Shown: positions 39,263 to 49,908 of the stretch, piece after piece
Layout of the letters: every line of letters begins with the position of its first letter
How positions within the stretch are numbered: the first letter of the stretch is position 1
Notes under the pieces: model-generated
The model's input: the letters and a program-made list of their open reading frames with translations, nothing else
The model's database searches: none
Told to the model about the DNA's origin: nothing
Program-made: the position numbers and the translations under genes
NCBI RefSeq assembly: GCF_022201045.2
Contig: NC_068558.1
Coordinates: 47,781,501-47,845,500 of the forward strand
Direction: 5' to 3'
Source: Citrus sinensis
Taxonomy: Eukaryota; Streptophyta; Magnoliopsida; Sapindales; Rutaceae
DNA length: 64,000 bases

Positions 39263-42200
39263 GGTATTCTAAATTTGGGGTTCAATCTATCTCTCCAAAC
39301 CGAAAAAAAAAATAAATAAATAAAAACATCAACTTCCTGCAAAACTGTTCAAACACATGAAGCAAAATTCAGCAAAACCATATAAATAAAGCTATGATTC
39401 CATACCAGAAAAAAGAAAAGAAAGGAACACACAGCACATAAGAAAAATTGAAGTTTTAGAAATGAAAACAGACAACAACCATGAATTACAAACACAATTA
39501 CAATCCTTTTTCTTTAACACCAAAACTAACCACCACCCACAAAATAAATGAATAAATAACACAGTAAGGGTGGTTCAACAAACCCAAAGGATAAATAAAC
39601 CGGATACGACTACAAAATAACAGTAAACATAAGTAACAACCACTGATTTCAACTACAAATTTTTCTCAAAACAGAACGAAAGACCCTCAGTTTGCAGTTT
39701 GCAGTTAATTATAAAAGACAAACAACAAAGAGAGTAGAAAAGTACCCAGAGGGGGGGGGGGTGAAGAGCCTTTAAAGATGGAAGAGCAACTTACAAGAAA
39801 GGCGGTGGCTAATGGCTTGGTAACGAAGCAGAAGACTAAAAAAATTCTCTTCGACGACCACAAAATCTAATCTTGGGCCAAGCAAGTAAGCGGAATATAT
39901 ACACATCTCATAAAATAATAAAAATGAAGAATTGTGGTTACATTATGACTGGTCAGTGGTCACTTTTTTTGAACTTCTACGGTTCCCTCTCTGCTTTCTA
40001 GGTGTAGAATATTTGAATCTTCCTTCTTCTAATCTTCCCTTTCAGTCAGCAGTTATTATTATTATTATTATTTTTTTCAAAATAATTGCCCTCGCTCGTT
40101 GGTGTGCTTACAGATTCGACCTTTGGGGTTGACTTTTAACCGTAGACAAGAAAATTGATAAGATTTCGACCAATTTACTCTGATTTTTGGGCCCGCCTAA
40201 AACCGAAAAAGATCTTTTAACAAGACTTTTTTTTTATAATTTGTCACATTAGTTGTTGCTGGAGTTCTTAGATGCGTCTTTCAGTTGGATTTTTTTTTTT
40301 TTTTCAGAGGGAGAGATATTAGAGGACATCTTTTATATTATTTCCATTTAATATATATTATATATATAAAATATGTGTACAAAATTAAAACTTTGACTAT
40401 TAATTATATAATATTTTTTTTAAATAAATGTACGCTGCATTAACTATAGTACGTAGAGGTACTTTAAAATCACTCTTTCAAAAGATAAAAAAGTAATTTT
40501 GAATTGTCAAAAAGAAAATAGTTGTAAGAGAAAGTAACCAGATACCTTACTAATTTTTAAATGCATCTATTAAAAACTCTTGAATTATTTTTAACTAACC
40601 TAATACTTAATTCTATAATGGTGTGTTTACTTGTGACGCTAGGAACTTAAAATTTAGAATGTGAATAATTAATGATGCTTATTTAATGGAATTCGGATCT
40701 ACATAATAAATTTAAATATAATTTTAAATTCAATAATTTATGTAATATTATTAAATAAAAATTATTTATTATTCAACAATTAAAAATTCAACATAAATAA
40801 TATACAATAACACCATAAATGCATAATTTAAAATTTCACAACATAAATCAATCAAAATTATAGAGTTAGTTATACTAATACATATTAAATAAATAATTTA
40901 AATATAAAATAATACGGATTCGAATTAGAATTTTTTCAGATTCAGATTTGTCGGATATTTGTGGGTGTGGACCGGATCCAAATTTTCTTGCCATCTCTTC
41001 CTTATAAATCATAATGGGCTAAGTGGGCGGTGAAGGAAAATGATTAAGGAGAAAGGGACCAAAGATTCTAACAAAACGGCAAATCTGACTCCCGTTTTTA
41101 GCTCAACAAGTGGAAAACCATTAAAATTTACCCGTGAAAAAACTACAAACATCAATTTTACCAACACAGAAGAGCTTCTCTTACAACTTTACCAACCAAA
41201 TCCAAAACAATCAAATTGAAAATAATGGCAAGCTCCTGCAAAATCAAAGCTAGTACCACCGCTCAAAATCAAAGAAGATGAAAAAGAAAAAAACGATAGT
41301 GTTTTTATAAGATGAGTGTTGTTCCGGTTCGCTGCTGGTGTAAGCGTTGCATTTGGTAAGGTTGGAGATAACAAAATAATCGTGGTGGTGTGCGGATGCC
41401 CAGTGCGTGCACGCGGGTAGCTTTGCTTGCTTCTGTTTTTGGTATGTACCAGTTTGCTTTTGCTTAAGACGAAAATGAATGAACAAATGAGCGAAAGCCC
41501 AAAACGAGAGCCAAATTGTCGTTTTGTCAGCGAGTCGGTCTCAATATCAGCACTCGTGTCAAAGACTCAAAATGAGCGAGTATGATTTCATGATCAAGCT
41601 TCAAGCCTGCTTCCAGCCTCTGGGAGACTTCTCTGCATCACCACCAGCCCAGGCTGCAACTTAAATATTCCAAATACCCGGATTATGACATTGTTTTATT
41701 TAAATTCTTAATGAAACTCAATTCCTTTAATTTTTAAAAGCAAGTGGCGTGAGGCAAGGAAATTAAGATAATATAATGGCTGCCCACCTTGACTGGTTGG
41801 TGGTACCTTTCACTTTCACATAACTAATAACAAGGTTATCTTTTCACTCACTTAAATTATTGGGAAATAACAAATAAGTCCAATGAATATATTCTCATAA
41901 TATTTTGTTATTAAAGAATTATAAAATCTTATATTTTACAATTTTGTATTAAAACTATTAATTTATCGGTAGTTGATCATTGAAATATTAATTTTGCCCT
42001 TTACTTTGATAAAATATAAAAAATTATTAATAAATTTATATAATATTAAATACAAAGTATTTTATTTTATTTTTTTGTCAATACCAATTGCATTACGTTT
42101 TCAATGATAATTTTGCCCTTTATATTTAATGAAATTATAACTTTGGTTTTATTTTATGTATAAAAATATTTTTACCCATGTTACATTAATATGATGTCAG

Positions 42201-42599
42201 TGATCAATTAATAGTCATGACAGAAAAGTAGTAAATATAAGATTTTTGTAATTCTTTAATAATAAAGACTTAAAAGTATAATCATTCTGCCAAGCCACTC
42301 CCTCACAAGTGTGAGAGAAGCAATTTGAATTCCCACAGATGTATTGTGAATATTTAATTTAAATTTCTTTCCTTAAATTTTAAGTGAAGATAGTCTTCTC
42401 TTATGGGCGGAGTTGACATCTCTCGAATATTAAAGAATGTTAAAATTTGGGCAAAATTTGAACAGTGTTATATAAGATTTGATATAAACTTGTTTCAATA
42501 ATTATATGATTGTAAATATCATAAGAAATAGTCTTATAAAAAAATGTCTTAAAAATATAATATTTATCATACCTTAATGTTATTTCTCAATAGTTTAAA
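39263..42599. other. intergenic; 5' UTR with probable intron of the Ca2+-ATPase, then AT-rich DNA
   Basis: On the minus strand a donor TTCTT|GTAAGT at 39794 and an acceptor TTTTGCAG near 39338 would remove a 5' UTR intron of about 450 bp just upstream of the ATPase start. A run of 11 G lies at 39751-39761 in that intron. Further right the DNA is AT-rich. At about 40900-40996 there is a block with CGGATTC, AGATTCAGAT, GGACCGGATCC and TTGCCATCTC that resembles the right end of a decayed hAT-like element, but I could not find its partner. The SINE-like copy near 42285-42560 lies at the right. No gene was found. Confidence 0.45.
42285..42560 (+). mobile_element. degraded SINE-like copy
   Basis: Shares ordered blocks with the element at 25768-26093 (AGTGAAGA, CTCGAATAT, TGGGCA, ATATGATTGTAAATAT). 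The tRNA-like head is diverged, and no clear poly-A end or target duplication is visible. It ends just before the Mutator-like element. Confidence 0.4.
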
Positions 42600-43779
42600 G
42601 GGTCCGCCTAAGTTACGTTAAACGTAACTTACGGCTTGGCTGTGAAATTTCATCCAGCCCCCCATATTCGCTGTTATTTATATTATATTCATAAATATTA
42701 TAAAATTTTTTGATTTAAAAAATTTCATTTAACCCCTTACACTCAATTTTATTTTATTAAAATCTTAGAGTATGAATTCGCCCCCTATAATTTTAAATTC
42801 TCAAAATAACCTCATTTAATTAAAAATTTTAATTATTATTAATTGAATTATAATTATAATTATTATTTTATTATAATCATAAATATATTTATATTTTTTA
42901 AATAGATTATTATTATTATTAATCACAAGAATAAAAAGTATTACAATTAATTAATCTATTAACAATAATTAATAATAACTTTTATTAAATTAATAATAAT
43001 TAACGATAATTATTATTAATAATTAATTTTTGAAAATTAATGATAATTGTTCAGAGTCCTAGGAATGCCAATGCCCACCTAGGCTTAGCTAGCAAAGTAG
43101 CAACATACCCTCATCACTGATATTAATTGCAGTACTACTTAGTGCCATAATTGTCCAAGTCCTTGTTAGTTTTGAGAAACGTGTGTTTCTGATTTTGTTA
43201 AATCTCTTGTTTGGTTAACAAGAAAGCTATTGCTTTAATTTCTTTTGCAGCCAGAAGTGAATGCATACAGTATGATATAAATATCGGGCAACTTGTTCAG
43301 AGTCAGTCACAATCTATTAACGATAATTGTTAATTATTATTATTATTCAAAAATTAATTATTAATAATAATTATCGTTAATTATTATTATTATTATTAAC
43401 AATTTAATAAAAAATATTATTAATTATTGTTAATAGATTAATTAATTGTAATACTTTTTATTCTTGTTATTAATAATAACAATAATCTATTTAAAAAATA
43501 TAAATATATTTATAATTATAATAAAATAATAGTTATAATTATAATTCAATTAATAATAATTAAATAAGGTTATTTTGAGAATTTAAAATTATAGGGGGCA
43601 AATTCGTACTCTAGGACTTCAATAAAATAAAATTGAGTGTAAGGGGTTAAATGAAATTTTCTAAATAAAAAATTATTATAATATTCATGAATATAATATA
43701 AATAACAGTGAATATGGGGGGCTGGATGAAATTTCACAGCCAGGCCGTAAGTTACGTTTAACGTAACTTAGTCGGACCC
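42600..43779. mobile_element. Mutator-like (MULE) element with about 450-bp inverted repeats, 1180 bp
   Basis: A perfect 9-bp target duplication, TAGTTTAAA, flanks it at 42591-42599 and 43780-43788. The ends are GGGTCCGCCTAAGTTACG and CTTAGTCGGACCC. The left arm runs 42600 to about 43050, the right arm about 43318 to 43779, and they are highly similar along their whole length, so the element could fold into one long hairpin. Near each end is a palindrome with 10-bp arms (AAGTTACGTT / AACGTAACTT) around a single central base. The centre (about 43059-43317) is unique sequence of normal complexity. There is no transposase. A 9-bp duplication with long inverted repeats is the classic MULE pattern. 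Confidence 0.9.
43059..43317 (+). other. unique core of the MULE, possibly captured gene sequence
   Basis: This part differs sharply in base composition from the AT-rich arms. It contains an intron-like 3' splice signal (TTTCTTTTGCAG ending at 43250), followed by an open stretch reading RSECIQYDINIGQLVQSQ. A 12-bp direct repeat, TTGTTCAGAGTC, occurs at 43047-43058 and again at 43293-43304. Such captured fragments are known for Pack-MULEs. I do not recognise the source gene. Confidence 0.4.
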
Positions 43780-45708
43780 TAGTTTAAATAGTTAAACCAC
43801 TCGGATTAACAAATCAAATGTTTGGCCGCTTCAAAAAGTAATTATCAAGTTGTTGAAGTCTTTTCTTTATTTCATCTCTGTTAACTCATGATGCGCATGG
43901 TAACGTGATAACGCGTTTTAAAAGTCACAATGTCAAATAATAATAATAATAATAAGTTATAGTTATAAAATAAAAGTTGATTGTATTTAGTGAACATTCG
44001 GTTTAAATTATATTTTTAACAAAATTAATTAATACATTATAAATTTATCATCAAACAACAGTGGGATAAACTTTCATTTACTTAAAGCTACAATTATAAT
44101 TGTTTACCAAACACTTAATAATTGTGGCTTTAAGGTTTTTAAACCACAACTCCCAACAATAGCATCAAACATACCCTTCCTGGATGAAACTTATTTTAGA
44201 ACTATATTTTCACTCTTTTAATTATTATTATTATATATAATAATTTTTTATTTATTTATGATAGTTAAAGGAAATCATTTGAGCGAAAGAGTAGGTAGAT
44301 GTGCACATAAGATATTAGTTAGTCCTTATATCCATAATTTACTAAGCTATGAGTTCAAGTTTCCATACAAAAATCAAATCTTTTATTTTAGTTGAGATGT
44401 GTCTAATATTGGCACACATGTAGTTAAAAACAGTTGTGATATTTAAACCTCCTACAATTTATTTCACCAATCTTAACAAAAATTGAGGTAGTTTACAATT
44501 AGAGGAGTCAACTGTAATTTTTTTGGTGGTCAAACTAAACTAATTTGAAGGACTTTCAAACATAAGAATGAACAATCCTTAACATGTAATTTATCAAAAA
44601 GAGTTCGGATATACCAAATTAACTTATGAAAATTTGAATTTGGAACGTAGATAATAATTTTTAAAAAAAAGTAATGAGAAAGGGAAATTTTGAAAATAAT
44701 GCTAAATATAGTTAATTGAGAAGTGGGGACTGATGAACTGTATTAAGGTGTTAGGGTACTTCAAAATAAGCTCTAACGTTGGAGTTAAGTGCAAATTTTT
44801 AGCCAACCCATTAAAAAATTCTCACAAAAATATATTGAGTGGAGCTTTAACACTCCCGTAAAATCCTTATAAGTTATAGCAACTGTTTGAATTTTCTTTC
44901 CTAAAATACCCATAGTTTAATTTACAAAATATAAACTTATATATTAAAATTAATCATCTTGCCACATAAGACTTTAATTTTTTATTTATAAAATATTTAT
45001 AAATCTAGATTCTTATACTTTTTATCAAAATGTTTATAATTATAAATATAAATTATGAAATTGAAATGGGGTGTGTAATATATATATATATATATATATA
45101 AGAATAATTTATTTATGTATTTAATTGAATTTTCATTCAAATTAACAAACGAATTAATTTAACTTTAATTACTTGAATAATTTCAATTAAAAATAAATTT
45201 TATGATAAATTTTTAGGAGCGTCAAAGGACTACTCAAATAGATTAGTAGGTGTCTTTAACAAAAACAAAAAAGTTGTAAAATGATAAGTCTGTAGTTCAA
45301 GCCCATTAAAAAGGCCCAAATAAAACAACGGACATATTCTTTTTGGTCGAAGAATGCAGCGGATAATGTCGCGCCACGAGGGATGCGAAACCGACTCTAT
45401 CGATCGTACGGCGACGGAAAACATGCCAGCGTAATTAGGTTTTTATTTAGGTATATAAAATATTAAGGCCAGCTGCTCATATCAAGTTTCGTCTTACCCT
45501 AATTTCACGCTCTCTCTCTCTCTCTCTAGGGTTTTGTATCATATCGAATCAAAGATTATAAGGTAATTGTTTTCTTTCCTTATATTTCTAACGAAACTTT
45601 ATAATATTTTAATCGTATACGTTCTGGTATATACATATATGTAATGTTGCTTGGTATTCATATATATATTGAATTTTAGATTCTCACATAATCGTTGGTG
45701 AAGGCACG
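43780..45708. other. intergenic; promoter and 5' UTR of RS31 at the right end
   Basis: AT-rich DNA with a TA run near 45078-45103. The stretch 43972-44180, ending GCATCAAACATACCC, resembles a MITE terminus, but no partner end was located. From about 45360 complexity rises into the RS31 promoter. Confidence 0.5.
45452..45535 (+). promoter_or_regulatory. core promoter and leader signals of the RS31-type gene
   Basis: A TATA box, TATATAAA, lies at 45452-45459. It is followed by a CT dinucleotide tract at 45510-45527 and a telo-box AGGGTTTT at 45528-45535. Telo-boxes with CT-rich leaders are common in plant genes for RNA processing and translation. A transcription start about 30 bp after the TATA box would place the CT tract in the 5' leader. 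Confidence 0.6.
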
Positions 45709-48371
45709 ATGTCGAGGCCCATTTTCGTCGGGAACTTCGAGTACGAGACTCGGCAGTCGGAGCTGGAACGTTTGTTCTCCAAATACGGAAGAATCGAGCG
45801 CGTCGACATGAAATCTGGTAACCGTATGCTCTTTTTTAGATGATTGACCGAACTGTTGGCTTTCGTTGCATTCTTTTATCTTTGATTCTTTGAAATTATT
45901 TTTATAAATTTGTTTCACTAACACCGTATTTATAGTTATGGCTTCAAGCAGTGCTTTATGCCTTTTAGAGCTAATTTATTTTTCCGCTTTAGATAGTGTT
46001 CTAACTTAATTTGGGAGTGAAATCTCCAAGACGGTTCTTGAGGAGAAGCTGATGGATATCTTTTGGTTATTGATTGGATTAATGCCTGCTAACTGGCAGT
46101 ATTACCTATTTAAGATTCTGGGCCATTGTGTTTGCCTTGACTGATTTTATTTTTTTGTTATTACCGTTGGAATTGTTCATTATAATAGGTGACTAGTTAA
46201 GTAATGAAGTGGTGTCCTCCCTTCTGTTAGAAGAGTGTCTTATGAATTACCTTTTCTTTCCATGTTGTTGGGACTCGGGAGATTGTAGTTAGTTTGCATA
46301 TTAGTATTTTTTTTTGGCCTTTCTAATTCTTTGTCTTTTTCCGTCGAGTACGTGGATTCATTGGTTGATAGTTCTCCCCCCCCCCCCCCCCTTTTCTTTC
46401 TTCTCTTTCTTCTCTTTCTCTTTAGGTACACGCTCTTCTAATGTTTTCTGTAGTTGGTCTTATGGGTATACTTGCTTTCCTGATAATTGCCCTATTGACA
46501 TAGTGGCCCACTGCATAAACCTCATAATGTTGATTGTATGGACATAAGACAGGTGTCATGAGTTCCCGGCGCAGGTTCCTGATATGTTAATTTAAAAAAC
46601 ATAAGAGCGTTTACATGACTTGGATATCTTTCTACAATTGCAGTAGTTATATCCAGCTATGGCATCCAGGCAGAAATTAAAATGGAAACCTCAAATTTTC
46701 AATTTCTTTGGAGAAAGCCTCCGTATTAAGTGTTTGTTTTGACGCAGGAACTTCAACTAATGGAAAGTGAGCTTTTTCTGGGCTCGCCAACTACTCTGCA
46801 AATAACTCTTATTGCAATGGAAACTTTCCTGCCTGCCTCTCTCCTTCACTTCCATTCACAGATGGCATCATCCTGCATTCTCTTCACACAATCATCTGTC
46901 ACTCACCCACCTCACCGCCAAAGTCTTACATTCCACAAGAATTGTCGTGGTGGGGAGCAATCAAATTATTATTCATGCTTCTACCATTCACTATAGGAGG
47001 ATCAATGAATTCTTTCATGCCATGCCTTCCATTACTGAATACGTGCTGTCTGAATTCTGAAGCATGCTTAGCAATGACGTCTCAGACCTGAATCTTTGGA
47101 TTTTAGTTCTTTAATTTTGTTCATCATGCAACGCTTCTACATCTTATGTGCATCAGCCTTCATTATGCAGGTGTCGTAATTTTTTTTTTTCAAAGTTTAC
47201 CTCAGGGAAAGAAACCCTGGTTTGGCTGATGTACCGAAGGTTGTGTGGATATAACAAATGTCTCGCATCATTATTTCCATATCTGATTTGCTCATGCTAT
47301 TACAGGGTTTGCTTTTGTTTATTTTGAGGATGATCGCGATGCTGCTGATGCCATCCGAGGACTTGACAATATACCATTTGGTTATGACAGGCGCAGGCTC
47401 TCCGTGGAATGGGCAAGGGTATGTTTTGATTATTTCTGTTTATAGGGTGACTCTGTTTTCTTTGTTTCTGTCCTCTCTTCTTCATAGTAACTGGAACTTT
47501 GCTGTAGCCATTTTTTTTTTTTTTTGAAATGGTTGAAATTTCAACACTCTTAACTTATATTTTATTATTACATGGCAAATCCTTTTTTTTTAAAATAAAA
47601 TTAGGGGGAACGTGGTAGGCATCGCGATGGGTCCAAGTCAATGGCAAATCAGAGGCCGACGAAAACTTTGTTTGTTATCAACTTTGATCCAATTCGAACG
47701 AGGGAACGGGATATTAAAAGGCATTTTGAACCTTATGGAAATGTCCTTCATGTCCGGATTCGGCGCAATTTTGCATTCGTGCAGTTTGAAACACAAGAAG
47801 AAGCAACCAAGGCCCTTGAGTCTACAGATAGAAGGTTGTAACATGGCTATTACTTAATGTTGCATATTGTGATTATTGTTTTGGCTCCTAACAAACCACT
47901 TTGCTCCCTGCAGCAAGTTGGTGGACAGAGTTATTTCTGTGGAGTATGCTCTAAAGGATGATAGTGAGAGGGATGACAGGTATGACAGTCCTAGAAGAGG
48001 TGGTTATGGTAGGCATAGTCCATATGGGAGGTCGCCAAGTCCTGCTTATCGCAGGCGTCCGAGTCCTGATTATGGTCGAGGTCGCAGTCCAGCTTATGAT
48101 CGGTACAATGGTCCAGTGTATGACCAGCGAAGGAGCCCTGATCATGGGAGGCACAGAAGTCCTGTTCCCGTCTATGACAGGCGCAGGAGTCCTGATTATG
48201 GAAGGAACAGGAGTCCCAACTTTGGTAGATACCGCAGGTAGTTTGTTAGCAGCCAAGTATGTGAGCTTTGTTACTCTATGTTGATATATATGCTTTCACA
48301 CATATAGTAATCACCTTTTCCCTTCAATCTCTCTTAACAGTCGATCACCGGTTAGAAGGTCAAGAACTTGA
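45709..48371 (+). CDS. RS31: Arg/Ser-rich splicing factor, RS31 type
   Basis: Five exons: 45709-45817, 47306-47418, 47605-47834, 47914-48237 and 48341-48371; GT-AG junctions, total 268 residues. RRM1 has RNP2 IFVGNF (5-10) and RNP1 GFAFVYFE (37-44); RRM2 has TLFVINF (95-101) and RNFAFVQFE. The C-terminal third is an RS domain of Arg/Ser/Pro/Tyr units ([20 protein letters not shown]), ending SPVRRSRT. This two-RRM, RS-tailed layout without a Zn knuckle is the plant-specific RS subfamily; the sequence is closest to RS31. It acts in the spliceosome in exon definition. The first intron, 1488 bp, splits RRM1 between Ser36 and Gly37 and is much longer than the others (79-186 bp). In Arabidopsis RS31 a long intron of this kind hosts alternative 3' splice sites that produce non-coding isoforms under light and sugar control; a similar use here is inferred. 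Confidence 0.94.
46376..46391 (+). repeat. homopolymer of 16 C in RS31 intron 1
   Basis: An uninterrupted C run followed by a TTCTCTTTC-rich pyrimidine tract, within the long first intron of the RS31-type gene. Confidence 0.9.
46748..47170 (+). other. candidate alternative (poison) exon region inside RS31 intron 1
   Basis: Inside the long first intron this block has ordinary complexity, unlike the T-rich DNA around it. It is preceded by a good acceptor (TTGTTTTGACGCAG ending 46747), and another AG lies at 47169-47170 after a pyrimidine-rich stretch. Use of either acceptor would add stop codons to the mRNA. The known family behaviour supports this; there is no direct proof here. Confidence 0.4.
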
Positions 48372-49521
48372 AGCATCATATACTTGCAGGGAAGAAGCTG
48401 GCTCAACCCAGACTATATGTCATTTTGTGGCTTTTTAGCAGTTTTAGATGTACTCTGTATAAATAGAAATTTAAAACTGGAGATTCAGTTCTCGGTTGTG
48501 CGGGTATGGTTGGTTATGGATTCCCAGCATTTGCAATGAAACGGTATTTAAACCTCATCATCTTTTGTTTGAACTGAATGCTTGGGGCTACATAGGGTGG
48601 GTAATTTTTAGTTATGTACAATTAGAAAATTTAAATCTGAAGGACGGTTTAGCAGTTAACTTACCGTCGTCGTAATCTGTCGGTTGATTTGAAAGTTTAA
48701 TTTTGAAAATGTAATGCTAAGCAATCCTGTCTTACCTGTTGGAGCATATTGAATGAATGAATAAATTCATAATCCGAGAGGTCCATTAATTTGTATATCA
48801 TAGAAACGAATGACTTCTCTTCCCCCTGCCCACCCTCATCTCTTATTTGAGGAGGCCGAAGATGCATCTTATTTGAGGCGGTGGAAGATTCCAGTTAACT
48901 GGTTAGCAGCTTGTATGTCTTTTGGTTCAGAAGAAATGACTGAACGAAGGATATGAGAAAGAAACAAGAGAAAAAAGGGTGCGAATTTCGTATGAAATTA
49001 AAAGATATAATCGAGATTTTTGTTTTCTCCTTGCTTTTTCTTCCCTTATTTATTTTCTATTCTTGTCCTTTCTTATCATATTTTCCAAGTAAACATGGAT
49101 TAAAGATTATAAAATCTGATAAGTCGATGTTTGCTGCACACAACAAAAGAAAAATTGTGAATGGGTCCTATATAATAAATATCCTTTTGAAAAGAAGAAA
49201 AAGATGATCATTTTTCTGAGTCTTGCAAAAAATATCCAAGCAGCGTGGAAGATGGAAGGGGGAGTATGCTGTTAATTGAGTTCGCCAGAGCAGAGTTAAG
49301 TTTACATCGGATGGATAGATTAGTGTGGATGACAGTCAGAAGACTTGCCTTTAATTTGGGGTACCACACTTGAACAGTTTTTGATAATTCATTTCCATAT
49401 TACTAATAATCTGACTTTGTCCTTACAAAGCATAGTTTTAACTAGAAGGAAAATAGATGGCAACAGTGATGACAGTAACCAAATAGTACCGATGATTAAT
49501 CAGAACAAAGAAGCAGAGGCT
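48372..49521. other. intergenic between convergent genes
   Basis: 3' UTR of RS31 on the left and of the EF-hand gene (minus) on the right. No gene was found; an 84-codon frame at 48953-49207 is basic, AT-biased and without recognised similarity. Confidence 0.5.
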
Positions 49522-49908
49522 TTATTGTTGTTGATGATCAAGAGCCTTCTGGAGCCAGGCCTCAGCATCCTGCATCATGCCAGGGCTGAGTCTGACCATT
49601 AGAATGCAGAATTCAGTCTCATTGAGGGCACCATCACCGTCAAGATCACCTTCTCTAACCATAGCCTCAGCGTCTTCTTTAGTCATCCCATCCATCCCCA
49701 TCCCCAGAAGTGCCGAGTTTTGCCTTAAACTCCCCGGCGTTATCAGCCCACTGTCCCTGTCCGCTAGAAGCCGAAACCCTCCACACAATTCCGACACAAA
49801 GCTCTCCACATCAAGCTTCTCAGCCATCACTGGCAACAAATCCTCGTACTCACTTCCCGTGCTCGTTGTTCCTTTTGCGGTCCTACTACTGTTATTACTT
49901 TTTTCCAT
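49522..49908 (-). CDS. small EF-hand calcium sensor, KIC/PBP1/KRP1 type
   Basis: An intronless minus-strand frame of 128 residues from the ATG at 49908 (MEKSNNSSRT). A longer in-frame extension to 49995 exists, but it runs into the probable TATA box (TATATATG, plus-strand 49992-49999), so the inner ATG is preferred. One complete EF-hand loop is visible at residues 88-99 (DLDGDGALNETE), with acidic residues at loop positions 1, 3, 5 and 12. An upstream segment (ADRDSGLITPGSL) looks like a degenerate partner. The C-terminus ends WLQKALDHQQQ. Small single-EF-hand proteins of this type bind KCBP kinesin (KIC) or PINOID kinase (PBP1) in a Ca2+-dependent way. Which partner applies here is not known. 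Confidence 0.88.
   Translation of the reverse strand: MEKSNNSSRTAKGTTSTGSEYEDLLPVMAEKLDVESFVSELCGGFRLLADRDSGLITPGSLRQNSALLGMGMDGMTKEDAEAMVREGDLDGDGALNETEFCILMVRLSPGMMQDAEAWLQKALDHQQQ

Noticed and set aside
40618-40996. Possible further hAT-like element ending in TTGCCATCTC with CGGATTC and GGATCC motifs
   Set aside because: Only one end is recognisable; no matching left end or 8-bp duplication could be found.
46730-46996. 88-codon open frame in the plus strand
   Set aside because: Lies inside RS31 intron 1; explained better as part of an alternative exon region than as a gene.
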